DNA of 13,174 nt, from NCBI GenBank assembly GCA_012842105.1, contig DUTL01000059.1:1-13174 (forward strand), written 5' to 3'. The position numbers and the translations under genes are program-made. The DNA is from Candidatus Fermentithermobacillaceae bacterium. Its GTDB lineage: Bacteria; Bacillota; Sulfobacillia; Fermentithermobacillales; Fermentithermobacillaceae. Shown here piece after piece: positions 1 to 8,244 of this stretch. Numbering within the stretch: the stretch's first letter is position 1; every line of letters starts with the position of its first letter. Under the pieces are notes generated by a model that was not told where the DNA came from, did not search any database, and saw only the letters and a program-made list of their open reading frames with translations.

Positions 1-484
1 ACTGTTCAGAACCTTCACCCTGCTCACCTCTGTTTTTAACATATGGGAAATCGCAGTCACAAAAACCTATTTCCGCAAAATGAAAAGACATCACAAAAAT
101 GTGGCCGGTGCCGCCACCATATCCATTCAGAACCTCAACTCTAACTTTTACGTACACATCTTTACCTAAATATCTCTTACCAAAAACTCTCATATTTGAA
201 CGATTTGGATACCGTTGATCTTTTACAGTTTCTGTATAATCATGAACGGTGAGGCGGGCCAGTTCTCGTTTCAAAACTTCTACTTCGTCTTCGTTTGGAA
301 ACAATTTGGACATAGTGTACCTGTTAGAGTACTTGATATCCCTATCCATGTCTACTTTTCGATGAGTCTGAAAATACAGTAAAGCTGTTCCTGCTTGAAG
401 TAGATATTTTAGGCGATCCAAAAACGTTGTAACTTCGATCTTACTCTCAATTACCCTCTTTTCACCTAGTTTACTCCTCTTCAT
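1..484 (-). CDS. MqsR-like type II toxin, partial (3' end off the window)
   Basis: A 161-codon open frame starts at ATG 484 and runs off the left edge without a stop. The ATG follows a purine-rich GGGCGAGG a few bases upstream. The protein starts with a charged helix (FLDRLKYLL, residues 21-29), has LTVHDYTET around 79-86, VFGKRYLGKDVYVKVRVE at 100-117 and VMSFHFAE at 131-138. This order (helix, 'Lt.eDY', 'vFGK..g..iYIK', 'iSFH.ae', then an FPY near the end) is what I know from Firmicute MqsR-like mRNA interferase toxins, but it is longer than E. coli MqsR (98 aa). In that family the toxin gene usually comes first and the antitoxin follows, so a partner would lie beyond position 1. A TTGACA at 511-506 with TACTAT at 488-483 (17-bp spacing) would start transcription inside the frame, so the true promoter or start is unsettled. 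The toxin call is by remembered pattern only. Confidence 0.5.
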   Translation of the reverse strand, partial: MKRSKLGEKRVIESKIEVTTFLDRLKYLLQAGTALLYFQTHRKVDMDRDIKYSNRYTMSKLFPNEDEVEVLKRELARLTVHDYTETVKDQRYPNRSNMRVFGKRYLGKDVYVKVRVEVLNGYGGGTGHIFVMSFHFAEIGFCDCDFPYVKNRGEQGEGSEQ

Positions 485-519
485 AGTACCTCGCCCTTTA
501 CGTACTGTCAAGATTTTTA

Positions 520-533
520 GTATCAATTGATAC
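520..533. promoter_or_regulatory. 14-bp perfect palindrome, candidate operator
   Basis: GTATCAATTGATAC reads identically on both strands. It sits 36 bp upstream of the toxin-like gene starting at 484 and just upstream of a TTGACA at 511-506. Toxin-antitoxin operons are commonly repressed by an antitoxin dimer bound to such a palindrome, so an operator role is plausible; nothing in the window proves binding. Confidence 0.3.
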
Positions 534-880
534 CAACCGACCAAATGAAATAATTGTCTCTGTAAACCAAAAACCTTTGGCCAGCTCAAAAACCACCATG
601 CACTAGAAGATTGAGGTATATACCATTGCCAAAATACCGATTTACATCGACATATTTTAACATAGCTTTCCTTGCTACTCTGGGATATCCAAATCCTGTT
701 TGAGATTGGATTCACTTTAAGGCATTTCCGGGAGTCTTTCGGCATTTTCTATACCTTAGTTCATAAGACCTACAAAACACAGATTCACTTGCGGTGGATT
801 AGAATTCCAGGGTTCCCCCCCAACCTCGTCACCTATGTTTCTTCTCACACTATAGTCACATCCACTCAGCCGCCTAGCCT
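534..880. other. Intergenic region without a supportable gene
   Basis: This AT-rich stretch separates the divergent toxin-like gene and the MFS gene. Frames in it lack ribosome sites and recognisable motifs. A 10-bp palindrome GGTATATACC lies at 615-624. I see no RNA gene or insertion sequence. Confidence 0.5.
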
Positions 881-908
881 GTGACAACACCCGGCCCGGT
901 GATACAAT
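881..908 (+). promoter_or_regulatory. Promoter of the MFS exporter gene
   Basis: A -35 box GTGACA (881-886, 5/6 to consensus) is 16 bp from an extended -10, TGATACAAT (900-908, with TACAAT 5/6). Transcription would begin near 915, giving a leader of about 90 nt before the ATG at 1005. The leader contains a weak hairpin, CACTGG/CCGGTG, near 940-960. Confidence 0.5.
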
Positions 909-1004
909 AGAGCCAATCTTCGTTGACAGCCATGCAGCCACTGGCCGAATAACCGGTGTAGCGTCCATAGGAACATGCTCGAAGCAGATAAGAAGGAGAC
1001 GGGT

Positions 1005-2216
1005 ATGAGCAAATCGCTTAGAAGCCTCCTCAAACAAAGGGATTTTACGTTGCTATTGGCTGGGCAATTTGTTTCGAAACTAGGTTCCGGTATTAATGGA
1101 ATTGGATTGACGCTTTACGTAATGAAGTTCGAAAATCCGATTCTTGGGCTAGGAACACTAATGCTGCTTCTTCACATTCCTTGGCTTATGTTTGGGCCTC
1201 TTGCAGGAACTCTTGCGGACCGCTATAGCAAAAAGTCAATCATCATTATGTGCGACATACTTCGGGGAATTTTTGGAATATTGCTGTTCTACTCTAACAG
1301 CCTTGTAGGCTTTTATGCAATTGTGTTGTTAATTACTACACTGGATGTGCTTTTCTCACCTGCTGTCGGAAGTTTTTTACCCTTTATTGTCGCTAAAGAT
1401 GAACTAGAAGAGGCAAATTCCGTGTATTCAGCATCAGGCGAAGTTGCACGTCTCATCGGCCCTGCCTTAGGAGGTACTCTGGTGGCTCTCTTAGGGACTT
1501 CCAGTGTATTCTTGATCAACGGAATTTCGTACATCTTGTCAGGAATCAGCGAAACCTTCATTTGTGATAAGGGAATTAGCGCGAGCCAAAGAGAGAAACA
1601 ATCCACCTTAGATGACATCACAGAAGGTATCCAGTACACAAAACATCACAAGAGAATGGGATTTATTATCATTTTCTTTGCGTTTGACTCTGTTGCACTT
1701 GGCGGAGTACCCATTGCCTATCTCAATTTCATCCGCCATGACCTGATGACATCAGAAGCACTCTATGGCCTGTTCATGACCATCAATGGCATTGGATACT
1801 TGGTAGGTTCTCTGCTAGTTCCAAGATTGCAGACAACGTGGACAAAGTTGGAATTGATGATCAAGGGAACGGGAGTCTATGGATTCTTCTTGGTATTGTT
1901 TGCGCTTTTCAAATTCATGCCTTACAACATGCTCTTGTTTTTCTTGTTAGGAGTAGTTGCATCACTCGTTAACGTGTCATATTCGATTTTCCTGCAGCAA
2001 GAGGTGGCAAAAGATATGATTGGACGGGTATACAGTTTGGACATGGCTTTGAGCACTATTACCGGGATGCTGTCCATTATCTTAATCACATTATTGGGGG
2101 ATCGTTTGTCAAACACTACGTTAATCTTGTTGTTCGCAGGGATTACGATACTTATCAGCCTTTATGGGCAAACCAAAATTGAGGCGCTGGAGCAAGAAAC
2201 AGAAGACAACTCATGA
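1005..2216 (+). CDS. MFS transporter, drug-type efflux
   Basis: This 403-residue protein is a 12-helix major facilitator superfamily carrier, probably a proton-coupled exporter in the cytoplasmic membrane. The loop between helices 2 and 3 carries motif A, GTLADRYSKK at residues 68-77, which is diagnostic of the superfamily. Hydrophobic segments follow through to residue 395 with a short polar C-terminus. Overall it resembles the macrolide/EntS-like MFS_3 group; the substrate cannot be read from sequence. The start chosen is ATG 1005 because AAGGAG (993-998) lies 6 nt upstream; an in-frame ATG at 975 would add ten polar residues and lacks a ribosome site. It is transcribed alone from its own promoter and converges on tldE across a long hairpin. 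Superfamily is certain, substrate unknown. Confidence 0.92.
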   Translation: MSKSLRSLLKQRDFTLLLAGQFVSKLGSGINGIGLTLYVMKFENPILGLGTLMLLLHIPWLMFGPLAGTLADRYSKKSIIIMCDILRGIFGILLFYSNSLVGFYAIVLLITTLDVLFSPAVGSFLPFIVAKDELEEANSVYSASGEVARLIGPALGGTLVALLGTSSVFLINGISYILSGISETFICDKGISASQREKQSTLDDITEGIQYTKHHKRMGFIIIFFAFDSVALGGVPIAYLNFIRHDLMTSEALYGLFMTINGIGYLVGSLLVPRLQTTWTKLELMIKGTGVYGFFLVLFALFKFMPYNMLLFFLLGVVASLVNVSYSIFLQQEVAKDMIGRVYSLDMALSTITGMLSIILITLLGDRLSNTTLILLFAGITILISLYGQTKIEALEQETEDNS

Positions 2217-2225
2217 AATGGCAGG

Positions 2226-2318
2226 TGAAACGTTGGGGACGGTCTTAAACGTTTCATTGAAGCCCCACAGACTCTAGAAACGGTGAGTGAAACGTTTAAG
2301 ACCGTCCCCAATGTTTCA
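2226..2318. repeat. 31-bp inverted repeat, REP-like hairpin and possible terminator
   Basis: Arms 2226-2256 and 2288-2318 are complementary at 30 of 31 positions, with a 31-nt loop. The core is GGGGACGGTCTTAAACGTTTC. On the plus strand the right arm is followed by TTTTT (2320-2324), so the hairpin can terminate the MFS transcript; for tldE on the minus strand no U-run follows. The GGGGACGGT core resembles dispersed palindromes that I recall near RayT/IS200-like transposases in Firmicutes; that link is inference and no transposase is present here. Confidence 0.75.
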
Positions 2319-2323
2319 GTTTT

Positions 2324-3613
2324 TCACGAATCGCGTCCGGCTATCGATACTCCTCCTATCAGGCAGTAAGGTAGAATCAATGAGCCAAGGTTCTTGGCCT
2401 CCCGGCTCAACGCCAGAAGGTTGGACTTTAAGTGAGTAAAGATGTTTAACGAGAACATACAGTCTTTTAGCCTGCCAACCTTCTCGCCGTCTATCACGAG
2501 ATATCCCAGGGCGATGTTGCCTGTGACCGTACCTGTATACGGATTGCCGGCCCAGGCCCCCATGGTCTGGTCAATAACTATTCCCCTTTTCATCCCTTTT
2601 AGAAGATCCTCCCACGATGTTTCGCCCGGAAGCACCAGAAGGTTATTCGGGCTTGCTCCTTCGGGCGAACCAGTACCAATGGGCTGCCTTCCAAGCCGGT
2701 GTGCAGATTCAAGATCCAGGAGATATTCTCGAAGCACTCCGTTTTGGATTAACGGGGTTCTCCGGCAGACAACACCCTGGCCATCGTAAAGCTGGGTTCC
2801 AAGGCCCCCGTCAAGAGTGCCATCTTCTACAAGCGAAAAGGAAGGCGAAAAAACTTGCTCGCCAATCCTATCTTTCAAAGGGCTGATTCCTCTCATTACA
2901 GCCCGCCCGTTCAGGCAAGCCAGAGCCGGGCTTACCATGTCAATGAATCCCGTGGGAGTAAACAGTACATCATATACACCTGGTTCCACAGGTACATTCT
3001 TGCGGCCGATATCAAAATCTGCTTTGAGTTTCGCCTTGATCCTCGCAAGATCATATTCCAAATCCGTAGATGCATCCCAATCCCAGGAACTGAGGAGGTT
3101 TTGTCCTTCCACAAACTGAAACCCACTGGAAACAGTGAAAGAAGTCTTCCTTAATGTTGCATCCAGCCCTTTGGTGTTGCTTATGCCTCTTTGTGTGACG
3201 CTCTTGCGAACGCCCGCAAATCCCTGGATGGAAGGGTCCAACGACTTGATAAAATCGATGAGTTCTTCTCCAAGTGAAATCATCCGGCTGATGTCGATGT
3301 CCGCAACATCTTGGTCGAACACTTTTGGGTCCGCAGGAGGCTCAGGCTCCGGAAATCTGTAACTTACAGCCGACCCGAACTCAGCCACGTTGAGTGCGTT
3401 TTCCAGAAGTTCCTTCTCTCCCCCGGCCCGTGTTGACCCGGCAACTCCTAGTTTACCTGCCTTGATGACCTGCAGGTTGAGGCTCAAAGATTCGATATCT
3501 GCAATTTTCTTCAGCCGGTTGGAATCGAAGGAAACCGACGTGTTCTTGGACTCTGTTGTAACCAAAGTGGCTTCAGTTCCTCTGGCAATCGCATCTTCTA
3601 AGAGTTTCCTCAC
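2324..3613 (-). CDS. tldE: TldE/PmbA-family protein, partner of TldD
   Basis: This 429-residue protein is the non-catalytic-type partner of the TldD/TldE heterodimeric metalloprotease, which degrades unfolded peptides and matures ribosomal peptides such as microcin B17 in E. coli. Family marks are the N-terminal domain with VSFDSNRLKKI (about 27-37), the central YDVLFTPTGFIDM, the DGQGVVCRRTPLIQNGVLRE strand pair, PTGTGS-like GTGSPEGASPNN, and the C-terminal LGSLILPYCLIGGVSIAG. It lacks the HExxxH motif, as TldE proteins do. The start is GTG 3613 with GGAGGTG 7 nt upstream; its GTGA overlaps the tldD stop by 4 bp, giving translational coupling. Length is slightly below the usual 440-450. The gene ends just before the REP-like hairpin. 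Confidence 0.9.
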   Translation of the reverse strand: MRKLLEDAIARGTEATLVTTESKNTSVSFDSNRLKKIADIESLSLNLQVIKAGKLGVAGSTRAGGEKELLENALNVAEFGSAVSYRFPEPEPPADPKVFDQDVADIDISRMISLGEELIDFIKSLDPSIQGFAGVRKSVTQRGISNTKGLDATLRKTSFTVSSGFQFVEGQNLLSSWDWDASTDLEYDLARIKAKLKADFDIGRKNVPVEPGVYDVLFTPTGFIDMVSPALACLNGRAVMRGISPLKDRIGEQVFSPSFSLVEDGTLDGGLGTQLYDGQGVVCRRTPLIQNGVLREYLLDLESAHRLGRQPIGTGSPEGASPNNLLVLPGETSWEDLLKGMKRGIVIDQTMGAWAGNPYTGTVTGNIALGYLVIDGEKVGRLKDCMFSLNIFTHLKSNLLALSREAKNLGSLILPYCLIGGVSIAGRDS

Positions 3614-4998
3614 TTCTTCTCACCTCCAATGACCACCTTCTGAATGCGAATGTGAGGCGAACCCTGGGCTACCGGGAGAGGGCTTTGGCTGCCCTTGCCG
3701 CAACCGCCCGGGCTGTTCTTAAACTCGAAGTCGTTTCCTATCATATCTATGCTTCTGAGGGTATCGAACACGTTGCCGGAAAGGTTCACGTCGCGAACCA
3801 TCTCGGCAATTGCTCCGTTGCGTATCATATAGGCTCTGGAAGGTGCAAAAGTAAACATTTCCCCGTTTGTCTGGCCACCGTAACCGCCCTTAACGTACAC
3901 TCCCAGTGAAACTCCTTGGAGCATTTCCTCAAACGTATGCTTTCCCGAAGCTATGCACGTTGTGCGCATCCTTACAATAGGGGGAAACCTGTAGTTCAAC
4001 GCACGGGCGTTTCCTGTAACATGCTCATTCATTTTCGCGGCGCTTTCCCTGCAATGCAGATGGCCAACTACAACACCGTTCTTAATAAGGTAGGTTTTCT
4101 GCATTGGCACTCCTTCATCGTCATACTTTGATTCGCCGCGATTCGGCCCTTCAATACCGCTGTCGTATATGTGGAGTTCATCCGAACCATACCTCGTGCC
4201 AATCTTGAGGAGTTCTTTCATCCTCTCATCTTCGTCAAGGTCATCAGATTCACTGAGATGGCCGAAAGCCTCATGTACGAAAAGGCCTGCCATATCCGGG
4301 TCGAGGATAACCGTATACTGCCCCGCTTCAACAACAGGTGCATGCAGCATTTCCCTGGCAGCCCCGGCTGCTTCCATCACCTCGTTTTCAAGCCCCAGTG
4401 CTACGCCGTAATCATGATTTGACCCGAATTTCGCCGAATCCTGGGTAGTGAGCCTGTCTTTGGTGGCAATGGCAGTAAGCCCGCCGCCAAGGTCCATCTT
4501 TTCCTGGTAAATGTATGTACCGTCTGAATTTGCGAAATGCAAGTGAGTATGCCGGTCCATGTAAGAAACCGAAGACGAGGTGATCTCAGGAGAGCCCAAG
4601 ATCAGCCGATTGTAGCCTTCAAGAAGCTCCATTTTCTCCTTAAGGGGCACGGCAAAAGCTTCTTGTCCGAAATTCCCGTGTACATGGTCCGCCACCGGAT
4701 CTACGGGATACAGACTGATCTCTTTGTTCAACCTGTCTCCCAGAATTCTCGCCTGGGCACAAGCTTCTTCCACTTTCTTTTCCAGATTGTCCAGGCGGTT
4801 GAACGAAATAAACCCCCAGCCACCCCGGTAGAGGGCCCTTACGTTTCCGCCAACTGAGACGTTTTGCGCCACAAGTTCTGTGTCGTTACCTCTCAGGCGC
4901 ACCACAGTCTCTTCGGTTTCTTCAATCCGGATCTCACAGTACTCTGCAGTTGAGTGCTTGAGCGCTTTGCTCATAAGATCCCTCAGGTCTGTTTGCAA
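3610..4998 (-). CDS. tldD: Metalloprotease TldD
   Basis: This 462-residue protein is the catalytic TldD subunit of the TldD/TldE protease, a cytoplasmic zinc peptidase. The HExxxH metal site is visible as HEAFGH at residues 242-247 followed by LSESDD. The C-terminal conserved segment GGCGKGSQSPLPVAQGSP (about 431-447) contains Cys433, matching the conserved TldD cysteine. The middle YDDEGVPMQKTYLIKNG and ARALNYRFPPIVRM motifs are also typical. Length is normal. The start is TTG 4998: AAGGAGG (5016-5010 on the minus strand) lies 10-11 nt upstream, and the first internal ATG (codon 9) lacks a ribosome site. It forms an operon with tldE through a 4-bp overlap. What peptide it processes here is not shown; no precursor peptide or modification enzyme is nearby. 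Confidence 0.95.
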   Translation of the reverse strand: MQTDLRDLMSKALKHSTAEYCEIRIEETEETVVRLRGNDTELVAQNVSVGGNVRALYRGGWGFISFNRLDNLEKKVEEACAQARILGDRLNKEISLYPVDPVADHVHGNFGQEAFAVPLKEKMELLEGYNRLILGSPEITSSSVSYMDRHTHLHFANSDGTYIYQEKMDLGGGLTAIATKDRLTTQDSAKFGSNHDYGVALGLENEVMEAAGAAREMLHAPVVEAGQYTVILDPDMAGLFVHEAFGHLSESDDLDEDERMKELLKIGTRYGSDELHIYDSGIEGPNRGESKYDDEGVPMQKTYLIKNGVVVGHLHCRESAAKMNEHVTGNARALNYRFPPIVRMRTTCIASGKHTFEEMLQGVSLGVYVKGGYGGQTNGEMFTFAPSRAYMIRNGAIAEMVRDVNLSGNVFDTLRSIDMIGNDFEFKNSPGGCGKGSQSPLPVAQGSPHIRIQKVVIGGEKK

Positions 4999-5132
4999 TG
5001 TGGGATTTCCTCCTTTCTATTACTGTCTACCAGATCACTGCCATAAGGCCGCTTGAGGTTAATGTGCCTTTGAGGGGCCGTTTCCGTGACAGACGTTTCT
5101 AAAGGTGTCATTGCCATTTACCTTCCAATGTC

Positions 5133-5161
5133 AATTTACTGCATTGGGTGAAACTCGTCAA
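5133..5161 (-). promoter_or_regulatory. Candidate promoter of tldD-tldE
   Basis: On the minus strand TTGACG (5161-5156) is 17 bp from TAAATT (5138-5133; 4/6). Transcription would start near 5126, leaving a leader of about 125 nt before TTG 4998. The boxes are plausible but weak. Confidence 0.35.
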
Positions 5162-5435
5162 TATCTATCTTGAATTATCTGAGTACATGATTTAATAGTT
5201 TAATAATAAGATTGAATATTTATCAGGCCGCCGTTTCGACAAAACGCATGAGCCACCTGACCCACAAAACCTATCTTCGCAGTTGAAGAAACTACCAGAG
5301 CAGATAATGAAGGAGGCCTCCCTATCCTATAAGCAATATTGCGTGCCATAAATGGTGCATTATTGGCACTCTTTAGCACAGGTTTGTGAGCCGGGAAGGC
5401 CCATGGTAAGAACGGGACTGGTGACACGGCTTGAA
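5162..5435. other. Intergenic region downstream of gtrA, with a weak hairpin
   Basis: The stretch lies between the end of the glycosylation cassette and the tldD promoter. An imperfect hairpin at 5343-5369 (GTGCCA/TGGCAC outer stem, AATG/CATT inner stem, loop GTG) is the only structure and has no U-run. A minus-strand frame that continues through here overlaps gtrA in another phase and shows no known motif, so I call no gene. Confidence 0.4.
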
Positions 5436-5858
5436 TTATTCGGTATCTCTGCTCCCTCGAAATACCCACAAACGGGAGCCAAAGTAGTTCACAGGAAGTG
5501 TGAAACAAGCCGTCACAGCTTTGGCGATCATCTTCGGCAAATGAAGGTAGCCGTAGAAAAAACGTAGACAAAGCAAACTCAGCCCCAGGGAGCAGGTGTT
5601 CACTATGACGAACCTGGCAAATTCACCACCTGTAAACCGGCCCTTCTGCCGGAAGGTCCAGTTACGGTTGATAAAATAACTGTTGACTGTGGCTGTGGAA
5701 TAGGCAATAAACTGGGATACATATACACTCACCCCAACAAGATGTGCCAAAACGAAGAAAACCCCGAAATCTACTACTGTGTTGGTTACGCCTGTCATGC
5801 TGAATCGAGCAAACCTCTGTAATTCCTCTACGCTAATGCGCTTCCCTGCTTTTCGCAA
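5436..5858 (-). CDS. GtrA-family flippase-like membrane protein
   Basis: This 140-residue protein belongs to the GtrA family of four-helix membrane proteins, which are thought to flip polyprenyl-phosphate-linked sugars across the cytoplasmic membrane. It starts with a polar segment then RFARFSMTGVTNTVVDFGVFF (first helix), has the conserved NRNWTFR loop (about residues 64-70) and ends with a fourth helix and SRLWVFR. The start is TTG 5858; AAGGAG (5875-5870) inside the end of the upstream gene lies 11 nt away, and an in-frame TGA two codons upstream rules out a longer start. Only 6 nt separate it from the GT-C-like gene. It is the last gene of the cassette with the ALG5-like transferase, which supplies its likely substrate. 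Confidence 0.88.
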   Translation of the reverse strand: MRKAGKRISVEELQRFARFSMTGVTNTVVDFGVFFVLAHLVGVSVYVSQFIAYSTATVNSYFINRNWTFRQKGRFTGGEFARFVIVNTCSLGLSLLCLRFFYGYLHLPKMIAKAVTACFTLPVNYFGSRLWVFRGSRDTE

Positions 5859-5864
5859 TACGCT

Positions 5865-7532
5865 TCAGTCTCCTTGAATCTCCAGAATCCCCCTGCCGTT
5901 TTGGTCTCTTTTTACCCGTACACGAAGACAGCCCTCCATATCATAGAAATCGAACAGGCCATGACCCAGGGAATCTCTTTTGAGCGGCACAAAATCACCG
6001 TTATCGAACAAATAGCACAGATCATAGTCACCAAAATCATCATAACTCTTGTAGATCGGCACAGTAGATGCAATAGGCGTAACAGATGGAACAGATGGCC
6101 TATTGCCGATGGCCTGCAAAGCTCCTGTCAGCGCCCACTGACTTTCGGTAACTCCGTGAATGTGCTCGTGGTAGAAATAACTCTGTTCCACAAGGTAGGA
6201 CGGGTCTAAATTTAGTGCCACAATCTTCTCACCGGAAGTAACATCGCCTATAGCTGAATCGAGTTTCTGCACAATCGCCACATCATTTTCGGTGGTAACC
6301 CGGTAATCATGCAGTTCGGCTACGGAAGCCGTTAGGAATATGATGATAGCCGCAGTCGCCACTATGGGTTTCAGCATGGTTGTTCTTCTCCCCACAGGAA
6401 CTGCTGCAAAAATCAATAGCGATTCAACAACAAGGGCAATACCGGCAAACGACATAACTGTGCAGCGTATACTGAACCACGGGTTGGCAATGAAAAAGAA
6501 CGGTATAACAGGAGCAACACCCAGGATTATTCCACAAAGAAGAGTGGCAAGCCCTTGTTTCCTCATAGACATTTTCTTCCCAGCCGGCTTTTCACAGGGC
6601 ACCTTCTCCTTGCTCGCAAACAACAAGAACACTCCTGCCGCACACAGGATAAGCAGGAGATAAAACCATGCATGGTCCTGTAACATGATCCTGAGGCCGC
6701 GGAAAAACCCCCTCCAGGTAATGTAAAATCCACCTCCTAAAAATGCACTTTTAAGCTGCTGAAGTACTTCCGGAAGAAATACTCTAAAATAGTAGGACGT
6801 ATTAGGCAGTACTAGTTCCATGCGCTGTCCGTACAAGCTGCTGTCCCTGAACAACCATGTAAAACCCATGTAAGAGCAAAAGTTTGGGATCCAAAGCAAT
6901 GCCCAAAGAGCTTTCTGTCCTAAACTCCTTAGGTTCAGTAAAGCAATGACCAGGGTCAGGGCAATGGAGAACAACATGGCTTGTTCATAGAAACCAAAAG
7001 ATACAAGTTGGAGAACAGCAAAGAGAAGAATGTGATACCATTTTCCACAATCAGCAAAGCGCTGCAAAAACCACCCGGAAGCAACAGCAAAGAACAGGCC
7101 GCACAAGATTCGAGAAGAGGCAGATACCCAGTACGTACCTTCAAAATTCATAGGTGTAAGGCACAATACGGGAAAAAACATAAAACTTACATCAAAATGA
7201 CGGCGAAATATAAGATATAAAAGCACGGCAGCAGTGGCGTGCAAAGCTGTCAGGCCCAAGACAGCTATAATCATGTTATCGAAGGTCTTGGCCCAGATGA
7301 ACAGGTCTGCGAGGCCTGCCAATGGCCGTGCCGCCAGCAGCCCGAGCCGCCGTATGAGGCCCAATTTCGAACCACCGAAGTGTTCGTAGTTAAAATACTG
7401 GATGTAGTCATCAAGCTGGTAAAAGTACCTGAAGCCATAGTATAAGAATCTTAAGCACATTATGGGATAAAGCAGAGAAAACAGTCTCAGAAATACTCGG
7501 AATTCTCGCCTTCCATGTTCTCTGTCATACAC
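5865..7532 (-). CDS. GT-C-like multispanning membrane glycosyltransferase
   Basis: The 555-residue protein has about ten or eleven hydrophobic helices up to residue 415, then a soluble C-terminal part of about 140 residues. The first outside loop carries YQLDDYIQY (about residues 38-46); an acidic pair at this place is typical of GT-C glycosyltransferases that use lipid-linked sugars. It fits the role of the GtrC-like, cassette-specific transferase that moves the flipped sugar to a surface acceptor. I cannot name the sugar, the acceptor or a narrower family. The start is GTG 7532 with GGAGG (7545-7541) 8 nt upstream; the gene overlaps the GT2 gene by 8 bp and is followed after 6 nt by gtrA. 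Such genes are highly divergent in gtr clusters, so the call leans on topology and neighbours. Confidence 0.65.
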   Translation of the reverse strand: MYDREHGRREFRVFLRLFSLLYPIMCLRFLYYGFRYFYQLDDYIQYFNYEHFGGSKLGLIRRLGLLAARPLAGLADLFIWAKTFDNMIIAVLGLTALHATAAVLLYLIFRRHFDVSFMFFPVLCLTPMNFEGTYWVSASSRILCGLFFAVASGWFLQRFADCGKWYHILLFAVLQLVSFGFYEQAMLFSIALTLVIALLNLRSLGQKALWALLWIPNFCSYMGFTWLFRDSSLYGQRMELVLPNTSYYFRVFLPEVLQQLKSAFLGGGFYITWRGFFRGLRIMLQDHAWFYLLLILCAAGVFLLFASKEKVPCEKPAGKKMSMRKQGLATLLCGIILGVAPVIPFFFIANPWFSIRCTVMSFAGIALVVESLLIFAAVPVGRRTTMLKPIVATAAIIIFLTASVAELHDYRVTTENDVAIVQKLDSAIGDVTSGEKIVALNLDPSYLVEQSYFYHEHIHGVTESQWALTGALQAIGNRPSVPSVTPIASTVPIYKSYDDFGDYDLCYLFDNGDFVPLKRDSLGHGLFDFYDMEGCLRVRVKRDQNGRGILEIQGD

Positions 7533-8244
7533 CGCCTTGTCCTCCGTAGCGGTTCGAACGAAGCCAGACCTTCACCAGATCCCGGAGCATGAGGCCTGAG
7601 TCCCGCAATACGCGTACCTTTGACTTGCCGTGAGTGAGAAGTTTTACGGGCATTTCATCAATCCTGAAACCCATGTTACGAGCGATACACAACACCTCCA
7701 TATCAAAAGCAAAGCCGTCTACTTGAGTACGGCGAAATACCTGCTCGGCAGCGACACGCGTAAAGCCTTTAAATCCGCACTGGCTATCAGAAACGCCCAA
7801 TCCGAGCACGGCGTTTACTATAAAGACAAAAATGTTGGAAGCAATCTTTCTCATAAGAGGATAAGAGTCGTAACCGTGATCCCAGATTCTCCGCGATCCT
7901 ACAACCACATCACTCCGGCCCGACATAAGCTTATCATAGCCTGTTCTTAAGACCTCAAGCCCGTAAGGAAGATCCGCGTCGCAGAAGAAAACGACTTCGC
8001 CGCGTGCCAATAACATTCCCGCCCGCACCGCATACCCCTTGCCCCGATTAGGCTCATATGACAAAATCCGGATACTGTCATTCTCGTATTGTTCTGCAAT
8101 TCTAAGAGAGGCATCAGTACTGCCGTCATTCACCAAAATCAGTTCGTATTCACCGAACTCAGTGGCAAGATAACCCGCCGCCGTGCTTGTGGTATCAGCC
8201 AAAATAGCTTCTTCGTTGTAGAAAGGTATAACTAACGTTATGAT
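7525..8244 (-). CDS. Polyprenyl-phosphate glycosyltransferase, GT2, ALG5/GtrB-like
   Basis: This enzyme would transfer a hexose from a nucleotide sugar to undecaprenyl phosphate on the inner membrane face. GT2 motifs in order: VIPFYNEE near the N-terminus, LVNDGSTDAS, RGKGYAVRAGM, CDADLPYG (the DXD-type metal site), VVGSRR, DSQCGFKGFTR, FDMEVLCIAR and HGKSKV. The DSQCGFK...FDxE...SKV series is characteristic of the ALG5/DPM1 group. There are no C-terminal transmembrane helices, unlike classic GtrB. The start is a problem: a TTG at 8202 would remove VIPFYNEE, and no ATG, GTG or TTG occurs upstream before the stop TAG at 8259. AGGAGGGG (8258-8251) is spaced for ATC 8244 or ATA 8241, so I annotate from 8244 (239 aa). 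A base error is the alternative. It overlaps the next gene by 8 bp. Confidence 0.85.
   Translation of the reverse strand: MITLVIPFYNEEAILADTTSTAAGYLATEFGEYELILVNDGSTDASLRIAEQYENDSIRILSYEPNRGKGYAVRAGMLLARGEVVFFCDADLPYGLEVLRTGYDKLMSGRSDVVVGSRRIWDHGYDSYPLMRKIASNIFVFIVNAVLGLGVSDSQCGFKGFTRVAAEQVFRRTQVDGFAFDMEVLCIARNMGFRIDEMPVKLLTHGKSKVRVLRDSGLMLRDLVKVWLRSNRYGGQGGV

Noticed and set aside
483..511. TTGACA-17-TACTAT promoter for the MqsR-like gene
   Set aside because: The -10 overlaps the ATG, so transcription would start inside the coding frame; kept only as a note.
672..1037. Small frames upstream of the MFS gene on both strands
   Set aside because: They overlap the MFS promoter and start, have no ribosome sites and no recognisable motifs.
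5343..5369. Hairpin after gtrA as a Rho-independent terminator
   Set aside because: The stem is interrupted by mismatches and no U-run follows on the minus strand.
5200..5571. 123-codon minus-strand frame downstream of gtrA
   Set aside because: It overlaps the confident gtrA coding sequence in another phase and shows no known motif or ribosome site.
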